Shown one piece after another: positions 30,901-33,628 of a DNA stretch of 33,628 nt. Under the pieces are notes generated by a model. That model did not search any database. It had not been told where the DNA came from and saw only the letters and a program-made list of their open reading frames with translations. The translations under genes were made by a program, and so were the position numbers. Positions within the stretch are counted from its first letter, which is position 1. The number at the start of each line of letters is the position of its first letter. The DNA is from Lachnospiraceae bacterium (GTDB lineage: Bacteria; Bacillota; Clostridia; Lachnospirales; Lachnospiraceae), in assembly GCA_910576335.1 (NCBI GenBank), contig CAJTIU010000047.1:1-33628 (forward strand), given 5' to 3'.

Positions 30901-31746
30901 ATGGATGAAAACGAATTATGTATAAAATCTGTAAATGGTAGAAACTATATTTGTCCAGCTTTATTAGAAAAAATACTTAGTGACAGAGATGAAAAAATCA
31001 GAAGAATAGAACGAGCTACTGAAACAAGAAGAAAGCAATATGCTGCAAAGACAAAAGAAGAATGGGATAACATTCCTATTCCAGATGATTTTAAGATTTT
31101 TGAAGATTATGCAGGATGGGTAATGGAGTCTTATATTTCAGGATTTGCATTAAGCGATGATGATGGAACACCAAGGTGCTACTATGGAAATATGGGGGCA
31201 CCAGCTTCGATTTTATTTCCAGAATTGTATAGAGGAGAAATTTGTGATTATGGAGTAACATCTGGTTACTCTTCTCTTGGTCGATTTATTCAAAATACAA
31301 GATGTTATCGAGAAGAAGACAAGTATATTCAGTTTTTTATTGGTCAAATGAGAATTATTTGTTTTCACTGTTTTTTGACATTATTTCGGCAGTATGTTGA
31401 ATTTCCTTTTGGAGCACCACTTGCTGGAGTAATTGCTCAACACTACGGATTAGATACACAATTTCTTGATGTGACAGATGATGTAAAAGTTGCTCTTTTC
31501 TTTGCGTGTTGCAAACATATTGGAAATAATAAGTATCGCCCAATTATTGAAGATGATTTAAATGAATTAGGAACACAAGCTGTCCTTTATTTCGGGAATG
31601 ATAATTTTGCAAAAATAATAGGATATCAACCATTTTGTAGGTGTCATAAACAACGTGGATATTATATCGATACAGATATAACTTCTAGGTGTTGGAACCA
31701 ATCGATGCTTTCAACGATGGGCTATACCTTAATCCGTGAAGCTTAA
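30901..31746 (+). CDS. FRG-domain protein
   Basis: A 281-residue protein. The C-terminal half holds the FRG core AQHYGLDTQFLDVTDDVKVALFFAC from about residue 178 (quoted here as a family pattern: HYGL-x-T-x2-LD-x-T, then VALFFA). The region before it (LYRGE, then the helix with FLTLFRQYVEFP) fits the same domain. FRG proteins are common in mobile and defence-associated loci, but their activity is not established. I start at 30901, 5 nt after GGAGGTA; an ATG at 30889 overlaps that site. The end (SMLSTMGYTLIREA) may be shortened compared with relatives. Strongly AT-rich. Confidence 0.8.
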   Translation: MDENELCIKSVNGRNYICPALLEKILSDRDEKIRRIERATETRRKQYAAKTKEEWDNIPIPDDFKIFEDYAGWVMESYISGFALSDDDGTPRCYYGNMGAPASILFPELYRGEICDYGVTSGYSSLGRFIQNTRCYREEDKYIQFFIGQMRIICFHCFLTLFRQYVEFPFGAPLAGVIAQHYGLDTQFLDVTDDVKVALFFACCKHIGNNKYRPIIEDDLNELGTQAVLYFGNDNFAKIIGYQPFCRCHKQRGYYIDTDITSRCWNQSMLSTMGYTLIREA

Positions 31747-33420
31747 TTATTATTCCATGCTATAATCGCTCTGTTTATGCGGCCTTCCGATATTTTTTTA
31801 AGATGAAATAATATCACCCATTTGGTGATGTTTTCTGATACAACCTAATCTCCCGAAAAAATTATACACAGATTGACTGTATGATAGTATGAATCCATTG
31901 AAAATACGGGGTTTTTAGGCGCTCCCTCTTTACAAATATGTGTATAAGTTTTATAATATAAGTAGAAATATTATACACATATTTAAAGGAGCAACGGCAT
32001 GTCATCACTTGTTTACGTCAAAAATCCAAATGGTAAAACCTATGTTTACAGCAACACTTCAATTTATGATAAGGAAACTAAAAAAGTCAAACATATCCGC
32101 AAGAGCATTGGGCATCTGGATCCAGTAACAGGTGAAGTGGTTCCCAACCGCAGGAAAGGCGATGCTGCCCGTAAAAGGGCTCAAACGGAAGAACCTGCTG
32201 GCCGCTGTGTTGTGAAAAATACCGGCATACAGTCCCTTTTGGATAAAGCGGTTTCAGACATAGGGCTGATGGAACCGCTCAGTACAGTCTTTCCGGATGA
32301 CTGGAGATGCATACTGACATGTGCGTATTACCTTGTCAGCGAAGGCGGGGCATTGCGCCACGTTGACCAGTGGCAGCGGATGTATCCATCACCGTGCCGT
32401 TCCCTGCTTGCAAGCCAGCGGGTGAGCGAACTCCTTGTAAGGATTACGCCCACACTGCAACAGGACTTTTTCAGCAGGTGGATTGATGTAAACAGCCAGA
32501 AGGATGTCTATGCAATGGATATCACCAGTGTATCTTCCTATAGCGAACTGATCGACTTTGTCCGCTGGGGATACAACCGTGACGGGGAAAAACTGCCACA
32601 GATCAACCTCCTTATGCTCACTGGTGTCACTTCCCATATGCCGCTGTATTACAGGATCATTCCCGGCAGCATTAAAGATGTGAACGCTCTGGAAGACAGC
32701 ATAGCTAATATATCCGTTCTGGAGAGCCCAACATGCCATTTTGTCATGGACAAAGGCTTTTATAGTGAACCGAACCTTGACGCAATGTATGCCAGCCATA
32801 AAAAGTTCCTGATTGGAGTACCTTTTACTGTCGGTTTTGCCTGCAAGGCAGTGGAACACCACAGAGACAGCATCCGTTCCCATCATAATTACTGTACAGT
32901 CTTTGGGGATGGACTGTATGCGGTCACGGAATCTTCCAATTGGAAAGGGCATCGGTTCTATATCCACATCTACCACGATATTTTCAAGGCGGCGTCAGAC
33001 GAACGGAATTTTGACCATACCCTGCACTGCTGTTATGAAGAACTTATGGCCGGCAGGCATGTAAAGGAGCATGCCTCTTATTATGATAAGTTCTTCTTGA
33101 TCCATAAAACTCCTATAAGAGGCATCAGGGTGGATTACAATGAGGAAGCCATTAGCAAGCATAAAAGGAACCATATCGGCTGGTTCGTGCTTGTAAGTAA
33201 TCACATTAAGGATACGACAAAAGCTCTTGAGGTGTACCGGAGCAAGGATGCTGTTGAGAAATGTTTCGATGATCTCAAAAATGATCTTGATATGAAACGT
33301 TTGCGTATCCATTCAGCGGCAGCTATGGAAGGCAGAATCTTCATACAGTTTATTGCACTTCTGATCACAACTCGTTTAAAGCAGGTGATGAATGAAGCCG
33401 GATGGTATAAAAATCATGAT
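31747..33420 (+). mobile_element. IS1634-like element, right part lost
   Basis: The transposase gene at 31999 with its promoter belongs to an insertion sequence whose right end was cut off at 33420 by another IS. The left end lies somewhere in 31747-31930 but I could not place it, because the matching right repeat is missing. The 252-base leader has no gene. Confidence 0.6.
31929..31984 (+). promoter_or_regulatory. Transposase promoter inside a 14-bp dyad
   Basis: TTTACA (31929-31934), a 17-nt spacer and TATAAT (31952-31957) form a near-consensus promoter. AAATATGTGTATAA (31934-31947) and TTATACACATATTT (31971-31984) are exact complements and flank the -10 box. This is either a repressor operator or a leader hairpin that limits transposase translation. 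Confidence 0.7.
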
Positions 33421-33444
33421 CTCAAACTTCCCACACCGTTTTGA
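31999..33444 (+). pseudogene. IS1634-like transposase, C-terminally truncated
   Basis: A 481-residue reading frame with DDE residues D174 (AMDITSVSS), D251 (FVMDKGFYSE) and E420 (AVEKCFDDLKND) intact. The native sequence ends at KNHDL near 33420. The last residues LPTPF and the stop are contributed by the incoming IS end (the same LPTP-coding end occurs at 215-190 on the minus strand). Relatives run some 60 to 100 residues longer, so the enzyme is probably inactive. Start behind AAAGGAG. Confidence 0.78.
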
Positions 33445-33628
33445 TGTGTTGAACCTTGAAAAATCAATACTTTAACCCATAAAAAAGGCACAAACCGCTT
33501 GCATATGGTATAATTGAATTGCTAAAACCAATTACACAGCAAGGAGATTTATGCCATGTCAAGTATACCACAGATTACAGATAACGGAAACAACGTTTCG
33601 GATTTTGCCACAAAATTTATGAAAAGAT
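33421..33628 (+). mobile_element. Inner end of an IS4-like insertion sequence (right arm)
   Basis: It starts CTCAAACTTCCCACACCG and matches 215-1 (minus strand) with scattered substitutions, so it is the same kind of IS in opposite orientation. It is inserted in the transposase gene at 31999. The element continues beyond the window. An extended -10 (TGG TATAAT, 33506-33514) precedes its transposase. Confidence 0.75.
33556..33628 (+). CDS. Transposase, N-terminal 24 codons (partial, runs off the window)
   Basis: It begins MSSIPQITDNGNNVSDFATK after an AAGGAG site and closely matches the partial transposase at 80-1. It reads outward. Family (IS4-type) inferred from the start only. Confidence 0.6.
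   Translation, partial: MSSIPQITDNGNNVSDFATKFMKR

Noticed and set aside
1-33628. tRNA or rRNA genes and tRNA-type attachment sites
   Set aside because: No cloverleaf-like or rRNA-like stretch was noticed on either strand; integration into a tRNA gene is not supported.

Overview
The window looks like a chromosomal accessory region of a low-to-mid GC gut Firmicute, probably Lachnospiraceae or a related Clostridia. This rests on strong GGAGG ribosome-binding sites, ECF transporters, HxlR and TetR regulators, large-serine-recombinase remnants, and IS1634-like and IS4-like transposases. No rRNA, tRNA or core housekeeping gene is visible. The region is a patchwork: base composition changes from block to block and several joins cut through genes.

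Layout. (1) 1-215 is the inner end of an insertion sequence reading out of the window to the left. It cuts off the start of a DtxR-type metalloregulator gene (215-556). (2) 568-10166 is a GC-rich cassette: a ketopantoate-reductase-like dehydrogenase, a TcmP/LCMT-type methyltransferase, an ECF module (S, T and a fused double ATPase), an AraC regulator, and two exporter-fold ABC half-transporters. A truncated orphan winged-helix gene and the 3' end of a large serine recombinase follow. (3) 11035-18544 is a second, AT-richer cassette with the same parts in another order: TetR with its promoter and operator, ABC (broken by an internal deletion), ABC, ECF S, T and double ATPase. Then come a scar joining an ABC fragment to a DtxR 3' end and an intact winged-helix paralogue. 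(4) 19222-26413 is a redox module: a divergent HxlR regulator, an Old-Yellow-Enzyme/FAD reductase, an NTF2-like protein, a MATE exporter, a DUF4405-flavodoxin fusion, two flavodoxin-like proteins (one with an Isf-type cysteine motif) and a flavin reductase-like protein, followed by a third winged-helix paralogue. (5) 27213-29302 is a complete IS1634-like element abutting a second serine-recombinase 3' remnant. (6) 29568-31746 holds two AT-rich accessory genes, DUF4238 and FRG-domain. (7) 31999-33444 is an IS1634-like transposase cut at its 3' end by a second copy of the IS seen at position 1, here reading out to the right.

How the genes work together. The ABC-ABC-S-T-AA set matches siaD-siaE-siaF-siaG-siaH of the group A Streptococcus haem-uptake operon, where SiaFGH is an ECF-type haem importer and a DtxR-family protein (MtsR) regulates iron genes. 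The half-transporters plus AraC also recall YbtP/YbtQ/YbtA. Both cassettes are therefore best read as haem, ferric-chelate or metallophore uptake systems. The substrate is inferred, and the second copy looks damaged. The redox module probably reduces and exports an electrophilic or steroid/enone-like compound under HxlR control.

The most unusual features are: the recurring pattern 'cargo - orphan winged helix - serine recombinase (decayed)'; the possible AUU/AUC start codons shared by all three winged-helix paralogues; a repeated two-part motif next to the AraC gene and ahead of both transcription units of cassette 1; and the outward-facing IS arms that bound the whole 33-kb block.
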